Source: Diplolepis rosae (lineage: Eukaryota > Arthropoda > Insecta > Hymenoptera > Diplolepididae). Taken from it: DNA of 64,000 nt. Of this stretch, positions 53,516 through 63,206 are shown piece by piece. The stretch is taken from assembly GCA_030998225.1 (NCBI GenBank), contig JAPYXD010000704.1, forward strand, positions 8,866,001 to 8,930,000. The letters run 5' to 3'. Each line of letters starts with the position of its first letter. The stretch's first letter is position 1. A program made the translations under genes and the position numbers. Under the pieces are notes generated by a model. The model made no database searches and had not been told where the DNA came from. It saw only the letters and a list, made by a program, of their open reading frames with translations.

Positions 53516-53557
53516 GAATCTCGTTGTCCTGAACGAATGTTTGGCAATGCAACACAT
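53408..53557 (+). CDS. Exon of the THAP gene (third, intact unit)
   Basis: Fifty codons in phase 0 between TTTTTTTAG and the strong donor CAT|GTAAGT read DATAASLNVGNGNAYSVREI, DVQDFVSSESKTSTQHES and RCPERMFGNATH. Unlike units 1 and 2 it has no stop and carries the unique 3' part, so it is the working or ancestral exon. The low-complexity, Ser/Thr/Asn-rich composition suits a linker between a DNA-binding domain and a catalytic domain. It leaves in phase 0, as required by the transposase exon at 60,933. Confidence 0.5.
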
Positions 53558-53595
53558 GTAAGTAAACGATTTTTTTTCATTTTGACTTCCCTATT

Positions 53596-53760
53596 GAAAA
53601 TTCCAACGTTGGAAACGACATTGGAAGCGTTATCGTAAGCGATATCGTAAACGTTGTTGTAAGTGATATCGTAAACGACGTTGGATTTTCGGACCATATT
53701 CGATATCGTTTACAATGTCGTTTACGATGTCGTTTGCAATGCAAATTCGTGATCAGTGAT
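53596..53760. repeat. Short-period repeat around GATATCGTAAACG
   Basis: The words CGATATCGTAAACG and CGTTTACGATGTCG alternate in direct and inverted form, giving strong local hairpin potential. Open frames through it on the minus strand are a by-product of the repeat. Confidence 0.6.
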
Positions 53761-54461
53761 CTTAGAAATCCCCGAGTACACATTTTCAAGTCATACTATG
53801 AACTTTTTACATCATTATGGTCAAATGTCAAAATCAGATAAATTATAAATCGCGTAAAGCTGTGTCAGAAAGCGCCATCTGCGCAATGTTAACAAACAGC
53901 AAGTGAACTTCGAGCTTTATGTCTATGGACGCGAGAAAAACGATTTCTGCAGTTCTTGGAATTCGATTTCCATGTGTTTCGTTGGTTTTAAAAGTGATCG
54001 ATCTCGATAATTTCACTTTTCTTTCAATAGAATTGTTAATAACAATGAAGGCTTACGTTTTATCAAAAAATTAGGGTGAGATTCTCAAAGAAGATGAAAT
54101 TTGACGTCAAAAAAATCTTGGCTGGATTTTTTATAAACTTTCTACATAATTTTTTTTATGACCGGAAAGTTTGCAGGAAAAAACGGCCGTTCAGGCGTTA
54201 ATGGGTTAAGAACAAAAGTAAATATAGCTACTTCGGCGCGCATCGCCAATCTTGAGACTCATGTATCTTGATAATTTGCTCATTCTTACTTTCCGAGCAA
54301 ATCCAGAGGTGCCGCTTGATGTTATTTTCTCATACAGTAATTCTGAAAAGAAGTGATAATAAATAGTTGAGTAAATATTTATTGTAAATTTTGTTTGTTA
54401 AGAATTTCAAATTAATTTTTCAACATAAACTGGAAAAATTTTTTGTGAAGAGGAACGCTTC
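53761..54461. other. Gene-free stretch
   Basis: No coding signal. GGCGTTAATGGGTTAA at about 54,195-54,210 resembles the piggyBac-like border near 32,480-32,497 (GGGCGTTAAAGGGTTAA), hinting at the end of an unidentified TTAA element. Confidence 0.4.
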
Positions 54462-54533
54462 CACTCAACTGGGTATTGAGCCCAGGACCTTTCGATTGCT
54501 GGTGGAATGCTCTATCATCTGAGCTACGGAGGT
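54462..54533 (-). ncRNA. tRNA-like unit, degenerate
   Basis: On the minus strand: GTAGCTCAGATGATAGAGCA (box A), an anticodon arm changed to TGGTGGAA/CAGCAA type, and a T arm CTGGG/CCCAG. Partner of the inverted copy at 54692. Probably a SINE head. Confidence 0.45.
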
Positions 54534-54691
54534 TCCACTCAACTTTTCTCGCAGAATCTATTTCCGTTGATCTTCTAATGATCGACATAATCGACTTGAA
54601 TGATTTGGAAAAATTAGTAAATAGTTCATGATATATCCGTAGCCGAATAGGCGTAAATGGATTCTATGAGAAAAGTTGTGTGGAACCTCCG

Positions 54692-54763
54692 TACTCCGTA
54701 GCTCAGATGATAGAGCATTCGACCGGCAATCGAAAGGTCCTGGGCCCAATACCCAGCGGAGTG
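54692..54763 (+). ncRNA. tRNA-like unit, near-perfect cloverleaf, Ala(GGC)-like
   Basis: Acceptor TACTCCG pairs with CGGAGTG (one wobble), D arm GCTC/GAGC, anticodon arm TTCGA-CCGGCAA-TCGAA, variable loop of 5, T arm CTGGG/CCCAG. The T loop is CCCAATA instead of TTCAATA and position 33 is C, both against normal function. Its flanks are repetitive, so a SINE head is more likely than a gene. Confidence 0.5.
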
Positions 54764-55804
54764 GAAGTGATCGTTTTTTCACAGAAACTTTTTCCAATTT
54801 ATATTGAAAAACTCCATCTAGTATGAAATGACATTAAAATTAATTCTAACTCACAGGTTGATAAGGTCGATATAGTAGAGTTCCGTTATCACGGTGAATG
54901 ATACACTCTTTAAATGATGAACATAATCGACTGGAGTGATTTGGAAAAAATCAGTATTTTATGTCGTGTTAAATATATGAATTGCGAACCATAGCTTAAA
55001 TCCAGCTCTTCGTCTTCCCTAAGGGGGAATGTGTCCCAAGTTTCACTTCTGCCGAATAAAGTTGCATCAAACATCTCATCATTACCTGAAATTATATAAG
55101 ATATAGGTAACTATCGTACACAATATGAAAATAGTGGAGTAAGTTTTTTGTAACTAAAAATTATTAGTAAGTAAAACAGTTACGTATTTTATGATTGAAG
55201 GAACAGATGAGTAATAAAATCGAAATCCAAGTCAATGGAGTGTATTTGCAGGGCTGCTACAGCTGCAGGTACTTGGAAAAAGTTCAAAAAGTGACTTTTT
55301 GAATCCCTAAAGTGACTAAAAGTGACAAAGTTTTACTCAAAAAAGACTAAAAAAATTACACTTGGAATAAGAGATTTTTTAGAATTTTTAACATTTTCAG
55401 GGATTTTTTAAAATTTTATGTCTGAAGAATTGCATAGAATTTCGAAAGCTATCATAGGAGTTATAAGATATTTGCATATGTTAAATAATTCCACGGGATT
55501 TTAGAGAATTTCCACAATTTTATGGGATTTCATAAAAATTTGTGAATAATCTTAAAGTTTTCTTCTTTCATTTTATGATAAGAAAGAAAGAAGTTACAAA
55601 AGTTACCTTATCTTTCCACAAAGTGACAAAAGTGATACTTTCTTTCAAAAAAGTGACTTACAAGTGGTTTAAAAAAGTAACTAAAACTGACTTAAAATTA
55701 TAAGCACGGGGGGCTATTCGCCGAGGATTTTTGTATCGCAAGTCTACCCCTTACTACAACATTTTCTGTACAAATAGGCATTCCGTTTAGGAAATCTGAA
55801 AGTA
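54764..55804. other. Gene-free stretch
   Basis: ATCGACTTGAATGATTTGG (54,591) recurs as ATCGACTGGAGTGATTTGG at 54,923, so the tRNA-like units are part of a ~330-bp repeat. Bases 55,290-55,700 are rich in the word AAAGTGAC, a loose repeat. Confidence 0.45.
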
Positions 55805-57150
55805 GGGGAGAAGCGGCGAAGTTGGCGCACCTAATAGAAAGTGCGAGTTTAAAAAGAAAGTATATGACTAAAAATTATGAAAAAATATTTATTTAATAGC
55901 TGGATATCTTTTCTATACTTTCCAATGGATAAAGATTGCATTGAAAATTATTAAAGCAGGTTTTTATTCAGATTTCCGAAGGACTGCACCTGCGTCAATT
56001 TACCCGCCATGTTGGGTAAATTGACGCACTAATATTATAATCTTCTCTTGCCACGTATTAGTTATATTTTCGTAGATTTAGAATTACATTTCAGTAGCAA
56101 AGGTTGATGAAAAGAGGTAGTTATAATTTGAAACTAAATTTGAGATAGTATATCAAGATATGTGAAGTTTTTTATACCTTTATTCACATAAACCAGCCAA
56201 AGTTAAAATATATTTTATATTTGTGAAATAAAATACTGGCAATTGTGGATATTTAAGTGAATATTCAAATTGAAATCATTTTTATAGAGAATTATTTGAA
56301 TTTGTAATCAGAAGTATATACAATTATTAACTTTAGAAGACTTATAAATAATAGAAACAATCAATCAAAAATACAAATTTTTTACTTACATTGCTTTCAC
56401 ATCTTAAAATCGAGAAAACTTTCAAAACACTGTCAGACTGCAAATTAATTATTAAAAATCGCTTTTAAAATGCCTTAATACCTCAAACTTAAAAAACAAA
56501 TTTAACCACAGATTGTTCAAATGAATATAACCTTACAAAGTCGTTACATCAGTGTTGCGAACCACATTACCTCCCATGTCACAAAAAATCTTAAGAAAAA
56601 GATTAGCAGAAAAGTCCAGCAACATTCAAATGTATATATCTATATATTAATAATTGTGTACATACTATCTTCTTTATATTTTCAATCATAAACATCCGAG
56701 CACTTGACTTCAGTCACCGGTTTCCAGAAACACAACACGTGTGCCAACTTCGTCTCTGATTTGAATCTCGTATGCGCCAATTTTGCCGCAAGTGTATCGT
56801 TCATTAATTAAATACTTTTTACGTAAAATGCTTATTTTTTCATACAAATATTCTATCCTAATCGTAAGATTAAATATCAAAGATTATAAAATCGTTGCAT
56901 TAATCTAATTCACCTTGAATCACTATTATTTAACGATTTAACTCAATGGCTTCGAACATAACCATTATGCCAAAAAACGATTAATCGCAATAAAACTGTA
57001 TTAAGCAATTAGATTTTTATAATGTTTTCTATCAAATACATATCATACAAGAATGCACACGATAGAACTATTTTTATTTTTTGTTATGTTATTTTCTGAA
57101 AAATAGGGTGCGCCAATTTAGACGACGCGCCAATTTTGCCGCTTCTCCCC
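55805..57150. mobile_element. TIR element, 1,346 bp, TA duplication, tips GGGGAGAAGCGGC
   Basis: The left end GGGGAGAAGCGGCGAAGTTG and right end (mirror of GGGGAGAAGCGGCAAAATTG) are flanked by TA (55803-55804 and 57151-57152). The word GCGCCAATTTTGCCGC and relatives (TTGGCGCACC, TTGACGCAC) occur several times inside, at about 55,990-56,030, 56,735-56,790 and 57,105-57,140. Spaced repeats of the tip like these may be subterminal transposase binding sites. No transposase frame is visible. Confidence 0.8.
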
Positions 57151-57400
57151 TATCTATAACTTTCTGAAATTTGTAATAAATTTTAAAAATTTTATTATAG
57201 AGTTAAAATTAGAGTACAGTTAAAAGAATTTGTAAAATAGTAATTATTCTTTGAGCAAGTTTAACCTTTGTTACAGTTTCCTAATTTTTGTACGTATTTC
57301 CATAAAATTACCGCTGCATAAATTATAACTTTTAATTGTCCTTGACAAACTATAACTAACATTTTTTATCACAAAATACTCAGCAATTTGTGAAACTTAC

Positions 57401-58681
57401 CAAATACTCTACTGCTATGGTTCTCTCTAAAATGATTGTCTTCTTCTTCATGGTTGGGCAGATCTTCATCTTCTTTTTCAGACAGGTCTACAATTTCTCC
57501 ATTTTTCGATACATTGTTGCCAATTTAAGAACCTGCTCCTGTTTTCAGTATAGTTTTTCTATAATATACTAAAACACTATAAGTATGTCGCAAATAAACC
57601 TTAGAATTTTTATTGGAAACAGTTACCATTTGTTTTAGTAACAGGTGTTTCTGATTCTTCGTTATCAGATTCAAATGGCTTTCGAGATGCCATTCGCTTT
57701 AAGTGAATAGCAAAATTTTTTTTATTTTCATACTGCTTGGCTGATTGACTGGGTAAGTTGGCCTTCGTCTTCTTCACAATCTGCATAAAGTTACGAGAAA
57801 AAATCAATAAGTGCAAGTTAAGAATGTCAAAAAGAGACTAAATACTAAACATACAAGGGTTCCGGTGGATTTATTTATTTTAACTTTCATCAAGATAGAA
57901 AAAAAGTCCCAAAAAGACTTGGAAAGACCATAAAATCTTTTTGGCTTCCGAATCCTTATTTTGAAATCTTTTACAAAAAATGATTTGAAAACTCAAGTAA
58001 ACCACTACTTTGAAATTTGAAACTAGTATTTTATATATTTTAATTATTAAATACCTTACTTTGTTTTGCTTAATCAGTTTGTTCTTCTCTTCTTTGCTTT
58101 GTTTTCTCAGCTGCCCTCTCTATCCACTTTCATTTGAAAAGCTCATATTTCTTTTATTTGGATACTTTAACCGTTTCTCTTCTTTTTTTTCATAATATCT
58201 GATTTGCTGTCTGTAATAATAATTATCTTGTATACGCCAGTAAGTTAATGTAGATTGCATGAAAATAATACATTGAAAAAAAAACTGTTATTTTCCGGGA
58301 TGTAACAACGCGATAATGAATTCAAATCGAACATGGCGTATAAAGGTTTTCTTTTTAGAATTCCACATACAGGCCCATTTCAGCAATAAACATACTTATG
58401 GGAAATCGCATTTCATTCATTTAAAAAATTGTAAAATTGCTCTTATAAAGTCATATGTTGAGATATGTATGTACTTACTTCCCAAAAGGAGGATGTAGGC
58501 GTTCAGTAAAACGTCGTTTTTCCTCTTTATCCCCATTGAAACAAACTTTATATTTTTGCTGAGGATTAAAACCCTTTTTATTCTTCAACTGGATATGATT
58601 CTCAATTGAAGAAATAGACACGAGTTTCTCCACACCCGTCGTAAAAAGTACATATGCATCCGTTATATCTTCATTACACAT
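57401..58681 (-). pseudogene. Unrecognised multi-exon gene on the minus strand
   Basis: Four exon-like blocks have paired splice sites: 58681-58479 (starts MCNEDITDAYVLFTTGVEKL, donor AA|GTAAGT), 58210-58060 (RYYEKKEEKRLKYPNKR, donor GTAAGG), 57780-57627 (VKKTKANLPSQSAKQYENKK, donor GTAACT) and 57538-57401 (acidic, donor GTAAGT). Phases of the first three agree. Exon 2 has an in-frame TAG and exon 4 a TAA, so the copy seems decayed, or I have the phase of exon 4 wrong. The start loosely resembles insect genes with a C-terminal BEN domain, but no BEN domain is visible and I do not assign one. It lies inside the interval between the THAP exons and the transposase. Confidence 0.4.
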
Positions 58682-58708
58682 CTTTTTATTTACTTTGCAA
58701 TAAAGCGT

Positions 58709-58709
<1 letters not shown>

Positions 58710-58764
<55 letters not shown>

Positions 58765-59640
58765 GTGAGGAGGAAAAATGGCAAAATCTTTTATAGACGT
58801 TGTACAGGACTCTCCTAGGACGGGTCTAGGCATACCTGTTAAAACCAAAAAACCCCCTCTCTCGAACCAATACACCACACGCGGAACCGCCTTTCGGCTT
58901 TAAACTTCACGGGTGGTTGGTTCCATTAAAGTCGCTTACGACTCTTCCGTCATCCGTTCGCTCGGAACTTCCACCCGCGGCCACACGCCCACTAGGATAA
59001 CCGACTAGCCGCGCCACCCAGGGGAGAAACAAACAGATTCCTCCCCCGAACGACGCGGACAGCCAAGTCTACCCGAGACGCAGGACCGCGGGTGCAGGCC
59101 CCGATGCGATTTCTACTGGCCCTCCCCGTTGTTTCGCTCTCGACGCCCATCAAGCTCTCTCGTCTTCATCACAAGTGTGACGAATGACTCGATGAGCGTC
59201 CAGAACCGTTCAGACTGGAGCATGAGGGGGACCATCGTCTCAGGAGTGAGTTCGGAACCCACCGCCTGACCGAGGACCCCCTAGCCACACCCCATTTTGC
59301 GCAGACGAAGAGTGCGTGCTCTGCGTTATCCACCGGGGAATCGCAGTAGCAACACGTCTCCTCGTCTCTCTTCTTAAAGCGCCTCAGGTACGCGTTAAAA
59401 CAGCCATGGCCCGAGAGCGCTTGTGCCAAGTAAAAGCCGACTTCCCCGTGTTTTCTGTTCAGCCAGGTGGCGAGCTCCGGGATCAGGCGGTAGGTCCATC
59501 TCCCTGTCTGCCCACCATGCCATCTCATCTGCCATTTCTCGACGAGTCTGCGCCTTCCATCCTTGCGGATGGCCTCCTTTGCGCGAGCGATTTCCTGCAG
59601 GTCGGCGCAGGTAAGCTCCTTGCGAAGCTGAAATGAATAA
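58710..59640 (-). mobile_element. R1-like LINE, 5'-truncated 3' end with long poly(A) (copy 2)
   Basis: A run of 54 T (58710-58763) is the poly(A) tail of a minus-strand insert. Next come 3' UTR sequence (GGTGAGGAGGAAAAATGGCA) shared with the copy at 10,995 and the end of ORF2. The copy begins abruptly at about 59,640, typical of incomplete target-primed insertion. It ends about 30 bases before the start codon of the minus-strand gene at 58,681, so it sits directly in that gene's 5' flank. Confidence 0.8.
59169..59640 (-). pseudogene. R1-like ORF2 C-terminal segment
   Basis: About 155 codons read VEKWQMRWHGGQTGRWTYRL, IPELATWLNRKHGEVGFYL, SGHGCFNAYLRRFKKRDEE and the zinc motif CCYCDSPVDNAEHALFVC, the standard C-terminal region of R1-clade LINE proteins, found after the RT. 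Only this end is present, so no enzyme activity is possible. Compared with copy 1 it has no internal deletion here. Confidence 0.8.
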
Positions 59641-60932
59641 AGCACCACAAATCACGCAAATCACTACAGATTTTTGCCGGCCGGGCTGGAGACACCACGT
59701 GTTGCTTATGTTTTTAAAGTTTTTATTGTTCGCCATGCACATGCGCGTCCAGGAGTGAGTTGAAGTTCGCAATTTGAAACGTGAAACAATTTTTCTTTCC
59801 AAGATTTAATTCCCATTTGAGAGAAAAAAAAATGGAAGAAAATGTTAATGTAAGTATTGATTCGCTAAATTTAATGTAGCTGTAGATATAAAATATATGT
59901 ATTCTCAATTAATTAATAAGTAGAAAAGACGTTTTGTAGTATATAGGTCGGAAGTATGTTTATATAAAATGGACAACTGCTGATTCTTCATTATAAAAAT
60001 TTAACAATTTACTAATTCTTTTTTAACAGCTTTCAAATTTAAGTTTAAACTTTCAATTCCTCATATGGCTTGACTATTCTTTTTGGAAATAAACATATAT
60101 TCACGCTAATCTGTTAATGAATTCATAACATTGAAGTATTTCAGAAAAAATTCTGATGTTTTCGATTACTGATCACCCAAATTTAAAATCAACAAAATAA
60201 TTTAACTTTCGCTATGTGACAGTAATTAATAATTGGAAAATATATTTTTAGATTTTTTTTTAAAGATTGTAAAGTTGATTTCAGCGAATATTGTCCAATA
60301 TACATTTTGGAAATACACGTGATTAGTAATTAGGACATATGTCTTTTCATGTGTACATGTATAAGTTATCAGAGTGTAAACACTAAAACAGTATGCTAAC
60401 GTACTTGAAAGAATCCTAAATTTTCAGTTCTTTACTTCTGCTTGAATATTCCTCTGAAATATCCAAGTGGAAATTTTTCCTACTTGGGAGAAAGTTATTC
60501 ACTATTTTTTATAAATTCAAGAAAAAAAATTACTGGTTGTTGAAGTCGTTTTTATGTAGCAAAACGCACTTTTCACATTTTTAAAAATACTAGCTTGGGA
60601 TAGATTCTAGATTCGAGGACCAAATTGGACAACTGCAATGTTTTTAACCCATTTTTTGTTAAGCAGTGAACTTCGGACTTCGAGAAGAATATATGCAAAT
60701 CTTTTTCCATAAGTTCACAAATGGAGATTTACGTGAATGTAATTAATCACTATCCAAAGATAAATTTCTTACAATGTAGCACAACAATGTGTTCCTATTT
60801 GAAAATATCCGGCCTAAAAATGACAACCTTTCATTTAAAACCGAAATTACGACTGCGAAATAACTTTATCACTTTTCTTCACATGTAATTCCATGCAAAA
60901 ATTTTTTTAATATCTGCATATGTATATTGCAG
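59641..60932. other. Gene-free AT-rich stretch
   Basis: No repeat pairing or coding signal recognised. If the THAP exons and the transposase are one gene this is the end of the intron; the acceptor TGTATATTGCAG closes it. Confidence 0.45.
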
Positions 60933-63206
60933 GAAGAAGAAGAATAAGATGAAGACAATTATTTCATGGACGCTGTGGATGACAATAACTTCTTTCTTAA
61001 TGAAAATGCTGATGATGTTCTGAGTGCAGGCATTGGGAGCCAAAGGGGGTTAAATTCTCTAGATGACATGGTAAACAGCGCTAATTTTAATAATCCAATC
61101 AATCTTCCAATAAAAAGAACTGTAGATGAAGTTATTCTTATGGTTGTCAAGTATGCGCTTGTGCATGCGCTATCATTAAGCGAGATTTATGATTTGTTCG
61201 CTCTTATAAATTGCCTTTTCGACGTAGCTGTTTTACCGTCAACAAGATGCTTGATAGACAAACTGTTTTATCCGAAAAGTTGCACCCACCTTCATGCAAC
61301 ATGTACCAATTGTGGCGCATATATAGGTGAATTTACACGTAAAGATTGTGTTATTAACTGTAAAGTTTGTAAAGCCGAAATTAATGTTCACGACTTCGCG
61401 TTTAAAGACTTTTTTGTTATGATGGATGTTTCATCTCCTATTGCGAAATTGATAGAGGCCAATAGTGAATATTATAATTATATTTTGAATGAAAGAGGTA
61501 ATGAGAAAGGTTGCATACGTGATATTTACGACGGAAAACGATATCGGCAATTTGTAAAGAATTTAAATGAATTGGACCAAAAACGATATGCTACAGTAAC
61601 ATTTAACACAGACGGTGCACCCTTATTTACTAGTTCCACATATTCTATTTGGCCCATATATTTAATGATAAACGAATTATCTATGCAAGTTAGATCGAAG
61701 GAATTGGTATTGGTAGGGCTTTGGTTTGGAAAGGACAAACCGAATATGAATGTTTTTCTGGGCCCATTTGTTGAAAATATGAACAGTCTTTCCATGAAGG
61801 GAATTCCGTGCAACATCAATGGTAGTTTAATTTGGATTAAGATTTTCTGTTTAGTTTGCTGCGTAGATTCAGTTGCACGGGCACCGGTTCAAGGCTTTGT
61901 GCAATTTAATGGTTCATATGGATGTAACCAGTATCTACATCCTGGAGAGTGGGTTCAAAATAAACCCACTAATGCACGTTCTGGAAACATAAAATACCCT
62001 CTCTTAAACAAAGTGCCCAAATATAAGAACGCGGGAGATACTTTAAAACACATGAAAAAAGCAGCAACATTAAAAATACCGGTTTTCGGAGTCAAAAATC
62101 CATCGCACTTGATAAATTTAATAAATTTTGACATTATCTTCGGTTGCGTACCAGACAGTTTACATTGTATCACTGGAATAGCTAAGTTATTCGCCACAAT
62201 TTGGTTTGGAAATAAGCAGGAAACTGGTGTAATTCCTAAACAAATGATTCATGAAATTGACGTTCTCTTGAAGAACATGAAAGTAACTCATGCAATCGGT
62301 AGACTTACGCGTACATTGTCTGAAAAAGAGTTTTGGAAAGCCAGAGAATGGGAAAATTGGGCATTATACTACAGTATGCCAATTCGTAAAGATGTTCTAC
62401 CAACAGAATTTTTTGACCACTGGGCCCTATTCGTGGAAGCATTGTAAATATTATCAAAGGAATATATTAAAACTTTCGAAGTGGATTATGCCGACAAACT
62501 ATTACATGACTTTATTGCTCGCACGGAACTTCTTTATTCTAAAGTATCTATGACTTTTAATGTACATTTGCTTTTACATTTAAGTAGGGGCGTTTACGAT
62601 TGGGGACCCTTTTGGTCCCGCAACGCATATGCCTTTGAATCTGGAAACGGAGACTTATTGAAAGTTATTCATGCGGCAAAATGCGTGCACCATCAAGTGT
62701 GTCGTCGAATTAGCTTGCAGTACAGTATGTCTGTATTAAAAGAGCGCGTACTTCCTTCTGCTTTTTATTGTGTAAGACGATTTTTTACTCACACGGGTAT
62801 GTCTAAGATCCAGAAAACTCTACAACTTTATGCACACAGATACTTCGGACCGAAAGCTACAGTAAACGATTTATGGATACAAAAATTGCAGCTTTCTGCT
62901 AAAAAACAGTGTCGTACAAAAAAAATGGTGGAAAATGGTTGTTTATATATGTCAGCCGTAAAATGTAACAAACGTTCCGATAATACGTTTGCAAAATTAA
63001 GCAACGGCTCATACGTCAATCTAATTTATTTTATTGAAGATTCAGACAATAAAAAGGAATATGTGATTGTTAAAAAAATACACACAATAGATGCCTTTCA
63101 AAATACACTGAGAAAAAATATTCTTAGATCCAAAGAAATGTATTTAATTGATTCCATTTCTTTGTATCAAACAATTCGTTACCTAATACAATTAAATATT
63201 TTTTAG
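60933..63206 (+). pseudogene. Tnp2/Transposase_21-like (CACTA/EnSpm-type) transposase
   Basis: The frame opens at a splice acceptor (TATATTGCAG|GAAGAAGAAGAA) and runs to 63,206, broken only by TAA at 60,945 and TAA at 62,445. Counting from the ATG at 60,966: HALSLSEIYDLFALINCLF near 68-85, a zinc-ribbon-like C-T-N-C ... C-K-V-C at 113-135, FNTDGAPLFTSSTYSIWPIY with a likely catalytic Asp at 216, GLWFGKDKPN, and VDSVARAPVQGF with a likely second Asp at 301, followed by NGSYGC. A third block, VPDSLHCITG, is near 396. After the second stop come NVHLLLHLSRGV and GPFWSRNAYAFESGNGDL with the likely Glu. This is the layout of Tnp2-type transposases, which cut and paste elements ending in CACTA/G. 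The last ~35 codons are formed by a CACTGAGAAAAAAT repeat, so the original C-terminus is lost or extended. Confidence 0.78.

Noticed and set aside
52974..53561. 195-codon open frame with three 51-residue repeats
   Set aside because: It reads through introns of a triplicated exon unit in the wrong frame; acceptors and the clear donor support another frame.
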